Shown piece by piece: positions 25,733 to 34,424 of a stretch of DNA of 64,000 bases. This stretch comes from Bin5 sp022821545 (GTDB lineage: Bacteria; Chloroflexota; Anaerolineae; Caldilineales; Caldilineaceae). Position 1 is the first letter of the stretch. Each line of letters starts with the position of its first letter. Position numbers and translations under genes: made by a program. The notes under the pieces were generated by a model, which was not told the DNA's origin, did no database searches, and worked only from the letters and a program-made list of their open reading frames with translations. The stretch lies in contig CAXXLO010000002.1 of assembly GCA_963664085.2 (NCBI GenBank), forward strand, positions 1,240,001-1,304,000. The letters run 5' to 3'.

Positions 25733-26893
25733 TCAACTATCCCTCGACTCTGCAATCTCCCCGTCCATAAACTCCACAATCTCGTCAACAATATCATAGG
25801 CGGCGCGAGGACGGCCCAGCTCGCGGGCGCGATCCGCCATCTGTGCCAGCTCACTGCCGCCGGCCCAGTCGCTGACGATGTCGGCGATGCCGTCGGGCGT
25901 ATCACAGTACGCGCCCGCGCCGTTCTCCACCACATACGACACGTTGCCCTCCTCCTGGCCGAGGATGAATCCGCTCAAAAGGATGGGAAGCCCGCTGATC
26001 AGCGCTTCGGCGATTGTACCCGGACCGGCCTTAGTGATCACGCAGTCGCTGGCGGCCATCCACTCTTGCATATTGTCCACAAAGCCGCACACCTGCGCCG
26101 GAATCGGCCACTCTGACCGTTGCAAAGACTGCCGCAGACGTTTATTGCGGCCGCAGATGACGACCAGCTGCGCGGCCGTCCCCGTCTCCGCCAGACGGCG
26201 TGCTACCGCATGCGCAGTCGCCGCGACCGGCCCCATACCCTCGCCGCCGCCGAGCAGCAGCACGGTAAAAGCGCTGTCCGCCAGCCCCAACCGGGCGCGC
26301 GCCGTCTCTTTGTCCGGCAAGGTGCCGACAAAAGGGGGCCGGACAGGCAGACCGAGCATCCGGACCCGGCCGGCGTGGAGGCCATGGTGACGGGCTGCCT
26401 CTGCCGCGATGTCGCTGGCGACAAAACAGCGCTCGGCCCGCTTATGAAACCAGCCGTGATGAAACGATGCCAGGTCCGTAACGACCGTCACAAAGGGAAT
26501 GGGCGCGCGCGCCTCCTCAAGTAGATGAAAGAAGATGTGCTGCATCAGCGGATGTACGGAGATGACCAGGTGCGGGCGGTGGGCCTGCAGCACCTTGTGC
26601 AATTCGTTGCGGCAGAGCAGATAGACCAGGCGCAGGACGGCGGAGTGCGTCCGCTCGTTCTCAAAGATGAACCACAGCAGCTTCCACAGCCAGAGGGCGC
26701 GGGCAACGACCGGGCTGTACATGCGAGGCATACGGTTGATGGGCCAGGGCGTGTAATCCGTCCACAAATCGACGATCTCCACCTGAAACCGTCCGGGATA
26801 GCGGGCGGCGAAGGCGGCCTGCAGGGCCTGGGCGCTGGCGCGGTGGCCGCCCCCGGTATCGCTCATCAGAATCAGGATTCGGCTGTGGTTCAT
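25733..26893 (-). CDS. MGDG synthase / MurG-like glycosyltransferase
   Basis: A 386-aa GT28-type enzyme. The N-terminal MGDG-synthase domain begins MNHSRILILMSDTGGGHRASAQ, and the C-terminal GT-B donor domain has VLLLGGGEGMGPV, KAGPGTIAEALISGLPILLSG and GQEEGNVSYVVENGAG. It probably transfers a sugar to diacylglycerol or a related lipid at the inner membrane face. The start is set at 26893; an in-frame extension to 27043 lacks family similarity and would cover the divergent purN promoter region. Confidence 0.88.
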   Translation of the reverse strand: MNHSRILILMSDTGGGHRASAQALQAAFAARYPGRFQVEIVDLWTDYTPWPINRMPRMYSPVVARALWLWKLLWFIFENERTHSAVLRLVYLLCRNELHKVLQAHRPHLVISVHPLMQHIFFHLLEEARAPIPFVTVVTDLASFHHGWFHKRAERCFVASDIAAEAARHHGLHAGRVRMLGLPVRPPFVGTLPDKETARARLGLADSAFTVLLLGGGEGMGPVAATAHAVARRLAETGTAAQLVVICGRNKRLRQSLQRSEWPIPAQVCGFVDNMQEWMAASDCVITKAGPGTIAEALISGLPILLSGFILGQEEGNVSYVVENGAGAYCDTPDGIADIVSDWAGGSELAQMADRARELGRPRAAYDIVDEIVEFMDGEIAESRDS

Positions 26894-27060
26894 GTGATGG
26901 GGAAACTCTGCCTGGCGTTGTATACCGCACCGCGGGGAAAATGTTTTGTAACACTGACAGGGAATCTGTTCCCTGGCGGCAAGAATAGTTCTTCGCGTAT
27001 GGGAATCGATTATACTGTAGACGGTACTGCAGGGCCATATCATCTCCTTTCAAAGGCGCC

Positions 27061-27654
27061 ATGAAATCCAAGCTGGCGGTTCTCATTTCGGGCAACGGAT
27101 CGAATTTACAGGCCATCATCGACGCGGTGGCGGCGGGCAGCCTGGACGCGCAGATTGCGGTCGTCGTCTCCAACCGCAAGGAGGCCTACGGGTTGAAAAG
27201 GGCGCGGCGGGCGCAGATCCCCGACCGTTACTTTCCGCTGAAACCCTACCGCGACGCCCAGCGCAGCCGCGCCGAGTACGACGCCGATCTGGCCGCGCTC
27301 GTTTACGAGTACGCGCCGGACTGGGTGGTGCTGGCCGGTTGGATGCACATACTGAGCGCAAAGTTTCTGGGCCGCTTTCCCAACCGGGTTGTGAATCTGC
27401 ACCCTGCGCTGCCCGGGCAGTTTCCCGGCGCACACGCCATCGACGACGCGCTGGCTGCCTTTGGACGCGGCGAAATCGACCATACCGGCGTGATGGTCCA
27501 TCTGGTTCCGGATGCACGCGTGGACGAGGGGCCAGTGCTGGCAGAGCAGGCCATTCCCATCTATCCCGGCGACACGCACGAAACGCTGGCCGAACGCATC
27601 CACGCGGTGGAGCACCGGCTGCTGGTAGCGACCCTGCGAAAACTGACCGGATAA
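27061..27654 (+). CDS. purN: Phosphoribosylglycinamide formyltransferase
   Basis: Third step of purine synthesis: formyl transfer from 10-formyl-THF to GAR. Starts KLAVLISGNGSNLQAII (phosphate-binding GNGSN). Catalytic Asn and His are in VVNLHPALPGQFPG, and Asp in VPDARVDEGPV. The 197-aa length is right. It is transcribed divergently from the glycosyltransferase at 26893, with 167 bases between. Confidence 0.93.
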   Translation: MKSKLAVLISGNGSNLQAIIDAVAAGSLDAQIAVVVSNRKEAYGLKRARRAQIPDRYFPLKPYRDAQRSRAEYDADLAALVYEYAPDWVVLAGWMHILSAKFLGRFPNRVVNLHPALPGQFPGAHAIDDALAAFGRGEIDHTGVMVHLVPDARVDEGPVLAEQAIPIYPGDTHETLAERIHAVEHRLLVATLRKLTG

Positions 27655-27744
27655 CCTCTGCAGCCACAGCGGAGACAGCAGAAGAGAGTTAGCCGGACCG
27701 CAGCGCTGACGGGCTCTTACCGTTCAACCCGGCTTTCGGAGACT

Positions 27745-28824
27745 ATGATGCGACTCGGACTCAACACAGGCTATTCCGGCGCCAGAATTGCACTGCCGAT
27801 GGAGTTGATCCGCGAGGCGGACCGGCTGGGCTACTACGCCGTGTGGACGGCTGAGGCATACGGCTCTGACGCAGTATCGCCCCTGGCGTGGATCGGCGCG
27901 CAGACCGAACGGATTCACTTGGGCACGGCGATCCTGCAGATGGCGGCGCGCACGCCGGCGATGACGGCAATGACCGCCATGACGCTGGACCAGCTGTCGG
28001 GCGGGCGCATGCTGCTGGGGCTGGGCGTTTCCGGCCCGCAGGTGGTGGAGGGCTGGCACGGCGTCGGATATGCCAGGCCCTTGGCCCGCACGCGCGAGTA
28101 TATCGAAGTCGTGCGCCGCATCTTCGCGCGTGATGAGCCCCTGAACTATGAAGGCGAGTTCTACCAGCTTCCCTACCGCGGCCCCGGCTCGTGGGGGCTG
28201 GGCAAACCGCTGAAAAGCATCCTGCACGGGCGGGCGGATCTGCCGGTCTACCTGGCGGCCATCGGCCCGCAGAATGTGCAGCTGGCCGCAGAACTGGCCG
28301 ATGGCTGGCTGCCGATTTTCTTCGCGCCGGAGCATTACGACGCCGCGTTCGCCCAGGCGGTGAATGCAGGTTTGGCCGTCGCCGACCCCATGTTCGGGCA
28401 CTTGGCGGCGGCAAAAGGGGCGCGGGCCGGGCAGCTTGGCAGGACGGACAGCTTCGACATCGCGCCGGCGGCGGCGGTCGTGGTGGGGGATGATCTGGCG
28501 AGCTGCTGGATGCAGCTCAAGCCGATGCTGGCCCTGTACATCGGCGGAATGGGGAGCAGGGGCAGGAACTTCTACTTCAATCTGGCCTGCCGCTACGGTT
28601 TTGAAGAGGCGGCTGACAGGATCCAGACAAACTATCTGGCCGGCGACCGGGCTGGCGCGGTCCTGGCTGTGCCGGATGCGCTGGTGGACGCGGTTGCCCT
28701 GTGCGGCAGCCGCGCCCGCATCGCGGACCGTCTGCAGCTCTGGCAGACGGCGGCGGTCACAACTCTGACGGTGATGACCGACAGCATCGAAACTGTACGA
28801 ATGATGGCGGAGCTGGTGCTGTAG
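27745..28824 (+). CDS. LLM-class flavin/F420-dependent oxidoreductase
   Basis: A 359-aa luciferase-like TIM-barrel protein. Typical blocks are IREADRLGYYAVWTAEAYGS, RIHLGTAILQMAARTPAMTA, LDQLSGGRMLLGLGVSGPQV and PVYLAAIGPQNVQLAAELAD. The family includes F420-dependent N5,N10-methylene-H4MPT reductase homologues; F420 is the more likely cofactor from these signatures but FMN is possible. The start could be either of two adjacent ATGs. Substrate unknown. Confidence 0.88.
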   Translation: MMRLGLNTGYSGARIALPMELIREADRLGYYAVWTAEAYGSDAVSPLAWIGAQTERIHLGTAILQMAARTPAMTAMTAMTLDQLSGGRMLLGLGVSGPQVVEGWHGVGYARPLARTREYIEVVRRIFARDEPLNYEGEFYQLPYRGPGSWGLGKPLKSILHGRADLPVYLAAIGPQNVQLAAELADGWLPIFFAPEHYDAAFAQAVNAGLAVADPMFGHLAAAKGARAGQLGRTDSFDIAPAAAVVVGDDLASCWMQLKPMLALYIGGMGSRGRNFYFNLACRYGFEEAADRIQTNYLAGDRAGAVLAVPDALVDAVALCGSRARIADRLQLWQTAAVTTLTVMTDSIETVRMMAELVL

Positions 28825-28865
28825 AGGGCTGGAGATTCAGCGTTCGGGGCCGTGCGCCCACCCAG

Positions 28866-28912
28866 GCGGCACACGGTTCACTCTCCTCTTACTTACTCTT
28901 CTCTTTACGGTT
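28866..28912. repeat. CT-rich repeat segment
   Basis: CACTCTCCTCTTACTTAC and TCTTCTCTTT sit between the convergent LLM and MFS gene ends. A half copy of the GA/CT family. Confidence 0.45.
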
Positions 28913-30176
28913 ATTGCACCGCGCCGCGGGCTGCCACCATCTGCGTGGGCCGCTTCAACATCCCCCACATGATAGTGGCGCCGAAGAAGGAGAGGATCAC
29001 GCCCATCGCGAAGAGGCTGGTGTAGCCCCATCTCTCAATGATCTGGCCGCCGCCGAAGCTCACCAGTCCAAAGCTGAGGCCCATCGCCGTGTTCACCGCG
29101 CCGTACGCCAGCGAACGCCAGCGCTTCTCGATCATCTCCATCTGATAGACCTGAAGGGCGGGCATCCGCACGGCCGAAAGGACCATGGACGCGAATTGGC
29201 CGAGGGCGGCGGCAAACCACTGGGGAATGAGAATGAGCGGGATCATGCTGGCGGCGCCGCCGACGGTCGTTGCCATGAGCGTCCAGCCGTTGCCGCGGCG
29301 GCGGGCGAGCATCGGCAGCAGCATGGGAGCGAAGATGGAGGCGAACTGCCCCGCGCTGGAGATGATCCCGATAGCAAAGGTGGACAGCTGCAACTCCACG
29401 TCCATAAAGGCATTGCAGAAGGAATAGCAGGTGGCGCCGGCAGCCTGGCTGAACCATACGAACAGGATCAACAGGCTGACAGGGGCGACGGGAAAGGAGC
29501 CCGGCAGAGTCGGTGTCTCTTCGTGTTTGCCGCTCCGCTCCGCATCGCCTATGCGCATCAGGGGGAAAATGGCCAGCAGCAAGACCGCAGGGCTCAGCCA
29601 AAGCGCCAGACGGTACGGGGCGGGGCTGTCGAGTCCGACGCCAGTCATCGATGCGATGACGCCCGGCAGCAGGCCGGCAAAGGGTGTGCCGATGAAGGCG
29701 CCAAGCCCGCGCAGGACCCCGGTCGTAGCGTAGGCGCTGTTTCGGTTTTCGTCAGAGGTCAACCCCATGAGCGCCGGCACCATGTTGATGCTGAAGAGGG
29801 CGTAGCCGCCGGAGACAACCATCATCGAGAAGACGGGCCAGTAGTAGCGTAAGAGCGCCGGTACCGATTCGGTCAGCGGCAGCATCGCCATACCCAGGAC
29901 GGTCACGATGATGCCGAGGCGCATCGTGACCGTCAAGCCGAGCCGGCTTCCCAGGGCGCCGGCGGGCAGACTCATCACCATGTAGCTCAACGCGCTGGCT
30001 GAGTTAAACACGCCAAAAAAGACCATGCCGTAGCCCAGGCGCAGAACGTAGAACGTCTTCAGAAAGGTCTGAATGCCGAAAAAGCTGACCGCCACAAGTC
30101 CGACGACAATCAGGAGCATATTAACATCATGATGGAAGCGGGGACGGTCTGTCCACAGAGACAGGAGTTTCGTCAT
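28911..30176 (-). CDS. Major facilitator superfamily transporter
   Basis: A 421-aa integral membrane protein with about 12 hydrophobic helices, such as MLLIVVGLVAVSFFGIQTFL, MVFFGVFNSASALSYMVMSL and SLLILFVWFSQAAGATCYSF. The A-loop between helices 2 and 3 has the degenerate form GALGSRLGLTVTMRLGI. No substrate motif is visible. It is separated from the following catabolic genes by a 284-base gap, so any functional link is uncertain. Confidence 0.85.
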   Translation of the reverse strand: MTKLLSLWTDRPRFHHDVNMLLIVVGLVAVSFFGIQTFLKTFYVLRLGYGMVFFGVFNSASALSYMVMSLPAGALGSRLGLTVTMRLGIIVTVLGMAMLPLTESVPALLRYYWPVFSMMVVSGGYALFSINMVPALMGLTSDENRNSAYATTGVLRGLGAFIGTPFAGLLPGVIASMTGVGLDSPAPYRLALWLSPAVLLLAIFPLMRIGDAERSGKHEETPTLPGSFPVAPVSLLILFVWFSQAAGATCYSFCNAFMDVELQLSTFAIGIISSAGQFASIFAPMLLPMLARRRGNGWTLMATTVGGAASMIPLILIPQWFAAALGQFASMVLSAVRMPALQVYQMEMIEKRWRSLAYGAVNTAMGLSFGLVSFGGGQIIERWGYTSLFAMGVILSFFGATIMWGMLKRPTQMVAARGAVQ

Positions 30177-30382
30177 GGGAGCACTGTTTCGGCTGAAAAC
30201 TGAATCGGTTCAGAAATCTATGTCAGACCAGTATCTTACATCAAGTAAAGGGTTGAAGAAAAACCTGAAATGGGTCTGGACCATGTGATGAAATGGAACG
30301 CTCAGCGGACCGCTTTGCGGGCGGATACACCGGTACTCGGCGCAATCCCTTCCGGCGAACGCGCCTGCGTCTGCTTTGCGTA

Positions 30383-30420
30383 GTGTCCTGGGCAATATGA
30401 GTACGAACAGTCTACGAAAT
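30383..30420. repeat. Dispersed repeat, copy 2
   Basis: TGTCCTGGGCAATATGAGTA followed by CGAACAGTCTACG is near-identical to 254-288 at the start of the window. It lies in the gap between the MFS and SDR genes, where I see no other feature. Confidence 0.6.
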
Positions 30421-30460
30421 TGTGCATTGTGGGGCGCAGAGGAGACGGGCCAGGCTGCCC

Positions 30461-31261
30461 TCAGCCCTCGATCGGCTTGGAGGTGTAGGGCTCCTGGCTG
30501 ATGAGCTGGGCGGTCATGCCGCCGTCGGCGTAGATGTTGGCGCCGGTGATGGAGGCGCTGCGATCGCTGAGCAGGAAGGCGGCCAGTTCGCCGATCTCCT
30601 CCGGGGCGATCACGCGGCCGATGGGAATGTTGGTGCGCCAGTAATCCAGGCACGCCTCCGGGCTGGGCGCGGCGTCCTGCAGGTCCTGCCAGATCTGGGT
30701 ATCGAGCAGGCCGGGAGAGATCGCGTTGACGCGAATGCTGTTCGGAGCCATTTCGAGGGCGAAGCTCTTGCCCATCATCACGACACCAGCTTTGGCTGCG
30801 TCGTAGGGGCCGGCGCCGGGCAGGGCGGCGTGAGCGTGGACGCTGGCGATGTTGACGACGCTGCCGCCGCCGGGGGACTGCGTGAGCATCTGCTGGCAGA
30901 CCTTTTGGGTCAGAAAAAAGACGGCGCGCAGATCGACGCGGATGATGTGCTCCCAGTCTTCGGCCGTCGTTTCCAGGAAGGGCTTGGCGAAGTTGATGCC
31001 GGCGTTGTTCACAAGGCCATCGACGCGGCCAAATGCTGTGAGGGCTTCCTGCACCAGTTCGGCCTGGGCCTCGTCGTCGCCTACGTCGCAATGTACCGCC
31101 AGGGCGGCGCCGGGCAGACTTTGGGCGACGTCACGTGCGGCATCGCCGCGGATGTCGGCCGCGACGACGTTGGCGCCTTCGCGGCTGCAGACCGCGGCGA
31201 TACCGGCGCCCAACCCGCCGCCGGCGCCGGTCACAATGACGGTCTTTCCTGTCAGTAGCAT
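30461..31261 (-). CDS. Short-chain dehydrogenase/reductase
   Basis: A 266-aa classical SDR. The NAD(P) motif TGAGGGLG is at 11-18, NNAG at 85-88, and the catalytic residues are Ser140, Tyr153 and Lys157 (IASVH...YDAAK). The C-terminal ITGANIYADGGMTAQL is typical of glucose-dehydrogenase or FabG-like members. The ATG at 31261 overlaps the nitrilase stop (ATGA), so the pair is one operon. A longer reading to 31465 is rejected because it would overlap the nitrilase. Substrate unknown, perhaps a sugar or polyol given the neighbours. Confidence 0.9.
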   Translation of the reverse strand: MLLTGKTVIVTGAGGGLGAGIAAVCSREGANVVAADIRGDAARDVAQSLPGAALAVHCDVGDDEAQAELVQEALTAFGRVDGLVNNAGINFAKPFLETTAEDWEHIIRVDLRAVFFLTQKVCQQMLTQSPGGGSVVNIASVHAHAALPGAGPYDAAKAGVVMMGKSFALEMAPNSIRVNAISPGLLDTQIWQDLQDAAPSPEACLDYWRTNIPIGRVIAPEEIGELAAFLLSDRSASITGANIYADGGMTAQLISQEPYTSKPIEG

Positions 31262-32250
31262 CAGATTCTCTCCCCGTCCTGCGCGACTGTTTGTCCGTTG
31301 GCATAGACCGGTTCGGCTGTCGCCGCCAGCGCGATTTTGCGGTCGCGGCGCACGCGTGCAAGGTAGTCGCGCATCATCTCGAGGCCGAACGCCTCTATCA
31401 GCTGATCGCTGGAGACGCCCGGAATCTGTGAACCGAAGACCAGATGGCAGTCCTGTTTCAGCCACTCGGTGAAGGCTGCGGTCGAACCATGGCGTTCGAA
31501 GAGCGCCCGCAGGTTTTCCAGGTTATAGTCGGGATGTAGCAGGCGGCGGTCGAGATCGATTCGGGCGGTGACCACGGGCGAGCGGCCGGTGCGGTCTCTG
31601 GCCTCTCGTTTGACGGCGAGGATCTCGCGGCCGGCCACGTCGACAAAAGTGGACTGCTCTTTCCAGACCGCGGCCATATTAAAACCGAACTCCATCGCCC
31701 ATTTGCTCAACATGCGCCCGCCGGCCCACATGGAGGGCCAGATCACCAGTTCGGCGCGGTTCTGGCAAAGGCCGGAGCCCACCTCCCAGTAGTTGAGATC
31801 AAAGCAGATGCAGAGCCCGACGCGGCCGAAGTCGACATCAAAGACGGGCGTTTCGACGCCGGGGGTAATGCCATTGGCCAGCTCGCCGTGGGTGGGGAAG
31901 TTCTTGCGATAGACACCGACGATCTCGCCTTTGCGGCCGATGAGAACGGCGCAGTTGTAGCGGCGGCCGGCATCGTCGAGCAGGAGCGGGGCAACAACGT
32001 AGAGCTCATGCTGGCGGGCGGCCTGAGAGAGTGCGGCGATGGTCGGCCCGTCGAGAGACTCGGCCGCGTTCCATGGATCGTTGGTGTCGAGGCAGTTGCA
32101 GATTTCCGGGAAGGCGACCAGATCGCTCTGCTCCTGGGCGGCATCGGCGATGTAGCCGCACATGCGGTCCAGGGTTTTCTGCAGCCGTCCAGGCTCGTCC
32201 GCGGGCAGAGTGGGGAAGTTGACCAGGCTGATGTTGGCAAAGCGGCTCAT
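31261..32250 (-). CDS. Nitrilase-superfamily carbon-nitrogen hydrolase
   Basis: A 329-aa hydrolase with the Glu-Lys-Cys triad visible: Glu49 (VAFPEICN), Lys116 (VYRKNFPT) and Cys149 (LCICFDLNYW). It hydrolyses a nitrile, amide or carbamoyl group. It starts at the ATG at 32250 with AGGAG upstream. It is co-transcribed with the SDR and divergent from the sulfatase gene. The exact branch (amidase, N-carbamoylase or other) cannot be decided from sequence alone. Confidence 0.88.
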   Translation of the reverse strand: MSRFANISLVNFPTLPADEPGRLQKTLDRMCGYIADAAQEQSDLVAFPEICNCLDTNDPWNAAESLDGPTIAALSQAARQHELYVVAPLLLDDAGRRYNCAVLIGRKGEIVGVYRKNFPTHGELANGITPGVETPVFDVDFGRVGLCICFDLNYWEVGSGLCQNRAELVIWPSMWAGGRMLSKWAMEFGFNMAAVWKEQSTFVDVAGREILAVKREARDRTGRSPVVTARIDLDRRLLHPDYNLENLRALFERHGSTAAFTEWLKQDCHLVFGSQIPGVSSDQLIEAFGLEMMRDYLARVRRDRKIALAATAEPVYANGQTVAQDGERI

Positions 32251-32400
32251 GGGATGACTCCTGTCGGTTAAGGGGCAGGGGGCAGGGCGCGCTCTTGATG
32301 CGTCTCGATGCGACAATTGTCGCCGGGAGGGGCCGCTGTGTCAACCGGAGTGAAAACGAGTTGAGCGTGTGCTCAAACCGCTGCGCACGCTGTGTTTGAT

Positions 32401-32480
32401 GCACAGCCATCCGGCTGTCGCTATTGCCGAATGGCAATGCCTGAATACAGCATAGCGCAGCGGGGTTTTGCGCTATGCAG
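32401..32480. repeat. Sulfatase-flanking direct repeat, copy A
   Basis: Shares CACAGCCAT..GCTGTCGC, CGAATGGCAA.GCCTGAA and GGGGTTTTGCGC with 34319-34412. It contains a perfect 10-bp stem GCATAGCGCA (32450-32459) / TGCGCTATGC (32469-32478). Lies between the divergent nitrilase and sulfatase genes. Confidence 0.75.
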
Positions 32481-32564
32481 CCTGATTGCAGCATGGCGCC
32501 GGTTCAATGTAAGATGCGGCGAAGGATTCTCTCACGATTCAACGCTCCACTGAAAGGCCGTTCC

Positions 32565-34283
32565 ATGTCGAACACACAATCGCGCCCCAATATCATTTTC
32601 GTGCTGACGGACGACCAGGGTTACGGGGACCTGTCCTGCCTCGGCAATCCAATTCTGAAGACACCTGTGCTGGACCGTCTACACGCCGACAGTGTGCGTT
32701 TGACCGACTTTCATGTGGCGCCCATGTGTACGCCGACGCGCGGTGAGCTGATGACGGGCCAGGATGCGTTGCGTAACGGGGCGACGTTCGTCTGTATGGG
32801 GCGTTCGCTCTTGCGGGCGGACCTGCCAACGATGGCCGACATCCTGGCTGACAACGGGTATCACACCGGACATTTCGGCAAGTGGCATCTGGGCGACAAC
32901 TATCCCTACAGGCCGCAGGACCGTGGCTTCCATGAGACGATCCATCATCCCGCCTTCGGCATCACCGCGGCGGCTGACTACTATGGCAACGACTACTTTG
33001 ATGACCACTACCGCAATAAGGATGAGATCAGGCAGTACATGGGCTACTGCACCGACGTCTGGTTCGAGGAGGCGATGCGTTGGATGCAGGGCTGCCACGA
33101 TCGGAACGAGCCATTTTTTGCCTACATTGCGACAAATGCGCCCCATGGTCCGTATTGGGTTCCCGACGAATACCGTCAGCCGTATCTGGACGGCATCAAG
33201 CGGGATGAGGCCAGCTTCTTCGGCATGATCGCCAACATTGACGAGAATATGGCGCAGTTGGAAAAATTCCTGCTGGATAACGAGATCCGTGATAACACGA
33301 TCCTGATATTCATGACCGACAATGGCACCGCGATGGGTGAAGGAATCTACAATGCGGGAATGCGGGGCAGGAAGACTTCGCTATTCGAGGGCGGCCACCG
33401 GGTGCCCTGCTTTATTCGCTGGCCGGCGGCGGGGCTCGAGGGCGGCCGCGATGTGGGCGGCGTGACGCGCGGGGTCGACATCCTGCCAACGCTGATCGAC
33501 CTGTGTGATCTGCATGCGCCGGACGGCTGGACGTGCGACGGTCTGTCGCTGGCTGAGCACATGCGCAGGCCGGACAAGGCGGTGGCGGACCGGACGTCGG
33601 TCGTGCAGTATGGGCACGCCAACGAAGGTGCCCGCACCGGTTTTACCGGCCGGGATCGGGCGGCGGTGATGTGGGGGCGGTGGCGGCTGGTCGATGGACG
33701 GGAGCTGTACAACATCGGGGAGGATCCCGGCCAGCAGCAGGACGTGGCCGAGTCAAATCCGGAGCTGGTCGAGCGGCTGCGAGGGCAGTACGGGGCCTGG
33801 TGGGATGGCGTAAGCGATACCCTCGCGAGCTATCAGCCCCTGACGATCGGGGCCGACGCCGAGAACCCGGCGCGCCTGTGCAGCTGCGACTGGGCCTGGG
33901 TGTATGCGGATAACCAAAGGGGGATGCGCGGGCCGGTGATGGACAGCGGTACCTGGCACGTAGATGCGGCGCGCGCCGGTCTCTACAGCTTTACGCTGCG
34001 GCGCTGGCCGGAAGAGTCCGGCCTGGGCATCTCCGACCCGGCGCCGGTGATGCAGGGCGTGGACGGCAGCTGGCCAGCGGGCAAGGCGCTGCCGGTTGCC
34101 TCAGCCTGGCTGCAGGTGGGGCGCAGCGAGCAGACGCTGCCGGTGCCGCCGGACGCGACGGCGCAGACCTTTGAGATGGCGGTCGAACGCGGACCGACCA
34201 CGGTGAAGAGCTGGTGGCATGACAAGCAGGGAAGCCCGCTGGCCGGAGCCTACTATCTGACCGCTGAACGATTGCGGGATTGA
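32565..34283 (+). CDS. Arylsulfatase A-family sulfatase
   Basis: A 572-aa type I sulfatase that would remove sulfate esters from a glycan or other substrate. The active-site motif is C-T-P-T-R with Cys55 as the future formylglycine. Metal-binding acidic residues lie in FVLTDDQGYGD and FMTDNGTAMGEG, with HFGKWHLGD between. The CxPxR form requires the formylglycine-generating enzyme or anaerobic SME, not seen here. No signal peptide is obvious at the chosen start (32565), so cytoplasmic action is possible. Residues ~450-570 form an extra C-terminal region. Hairpin-bearing direct repeats flank the gene. Confidence 0.92.
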   Translation: MSNTQSRPNIIFVLTDDQGYGDLSCLGNPILKTPVLDRLHADSVRLTDFHVAPMCTPTRGELMTGQDALRNGATFVCMGRSLLRADLPTMADILADNGYHTGHFGKWHLGDNYPYRPQDRGFHETIHHPAFGITAAADYYGNDYFDDHYRNKDEIRQYMGYCTDVWFEEAMRWMQGCHDRNEPFFAYIATNAPHGPYWVPDEYRQPYLDGIKRDEASFFGMIANIDENMAQLEKFLLDNEIRDNTILIFMTDNGTAMGEGIYNAGMRGRKTSLFEGGHRVPCFIRWPAAGLEGGRDVGGVTRGVDILPTLIDLCDLHAPDGWTCDGLSLAEHMRRPDKAVADRTSVVQYGHANEGARTGFTGRDRAAVMWGRWRLVDGRELYNIGEDPGQQQDVAESNPELVERLRGQYGAWWDGVSDTLASYQPLTIGADAENPARLCSCDWAWVYADNQRGMRGPVMDSGTWHVDAARAGLYSFTLRRWPEESGLGISDPAPVMQGVDGSWPAGKALPVASAWLQVGRSEQTLPVPPDATAQTFEMAVERGPTTVKSWWHDKQGSPLAGAYYLTAERLRD

Positions 34284-34318
34284 AACTGCGCAAACTGCTG
34301 CGCAGCATCTTGCCTGTT

Positions 34319-34412
34319 CCACAGCCATTCAGCTGTCGCTATGCGTTGGCCGAATGGCAAAGCCTGAAACACAGCAATGCGCAGTGGGGTTTTGCGCATC
34401 TCTGCTGTGTAC
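34319..34412. repeat. Sulfatase-flanking direct repeat, copy B
   Basis: Same order of blocks as copy A (32401-32480), with an insertion in CTATGCGTTGGCCGAA and a stem ATGCGCA / TGCGCAT. It lies just past the sulfatase stop and may double as a terminator for one or both converging genes. Confidence 0.7.
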
Positions 34413-34424
34413 CGGGCCTGCAGA

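Noticed and set aside
30210..31091. Minus-strand Arg/Pro-rich frame overlapping the SDR gene
   Set aside because: Out-of-frame shadow of a gene with an intact TGxxxGxG and YxxxK; composition typical of a GC-rich wrong frame.
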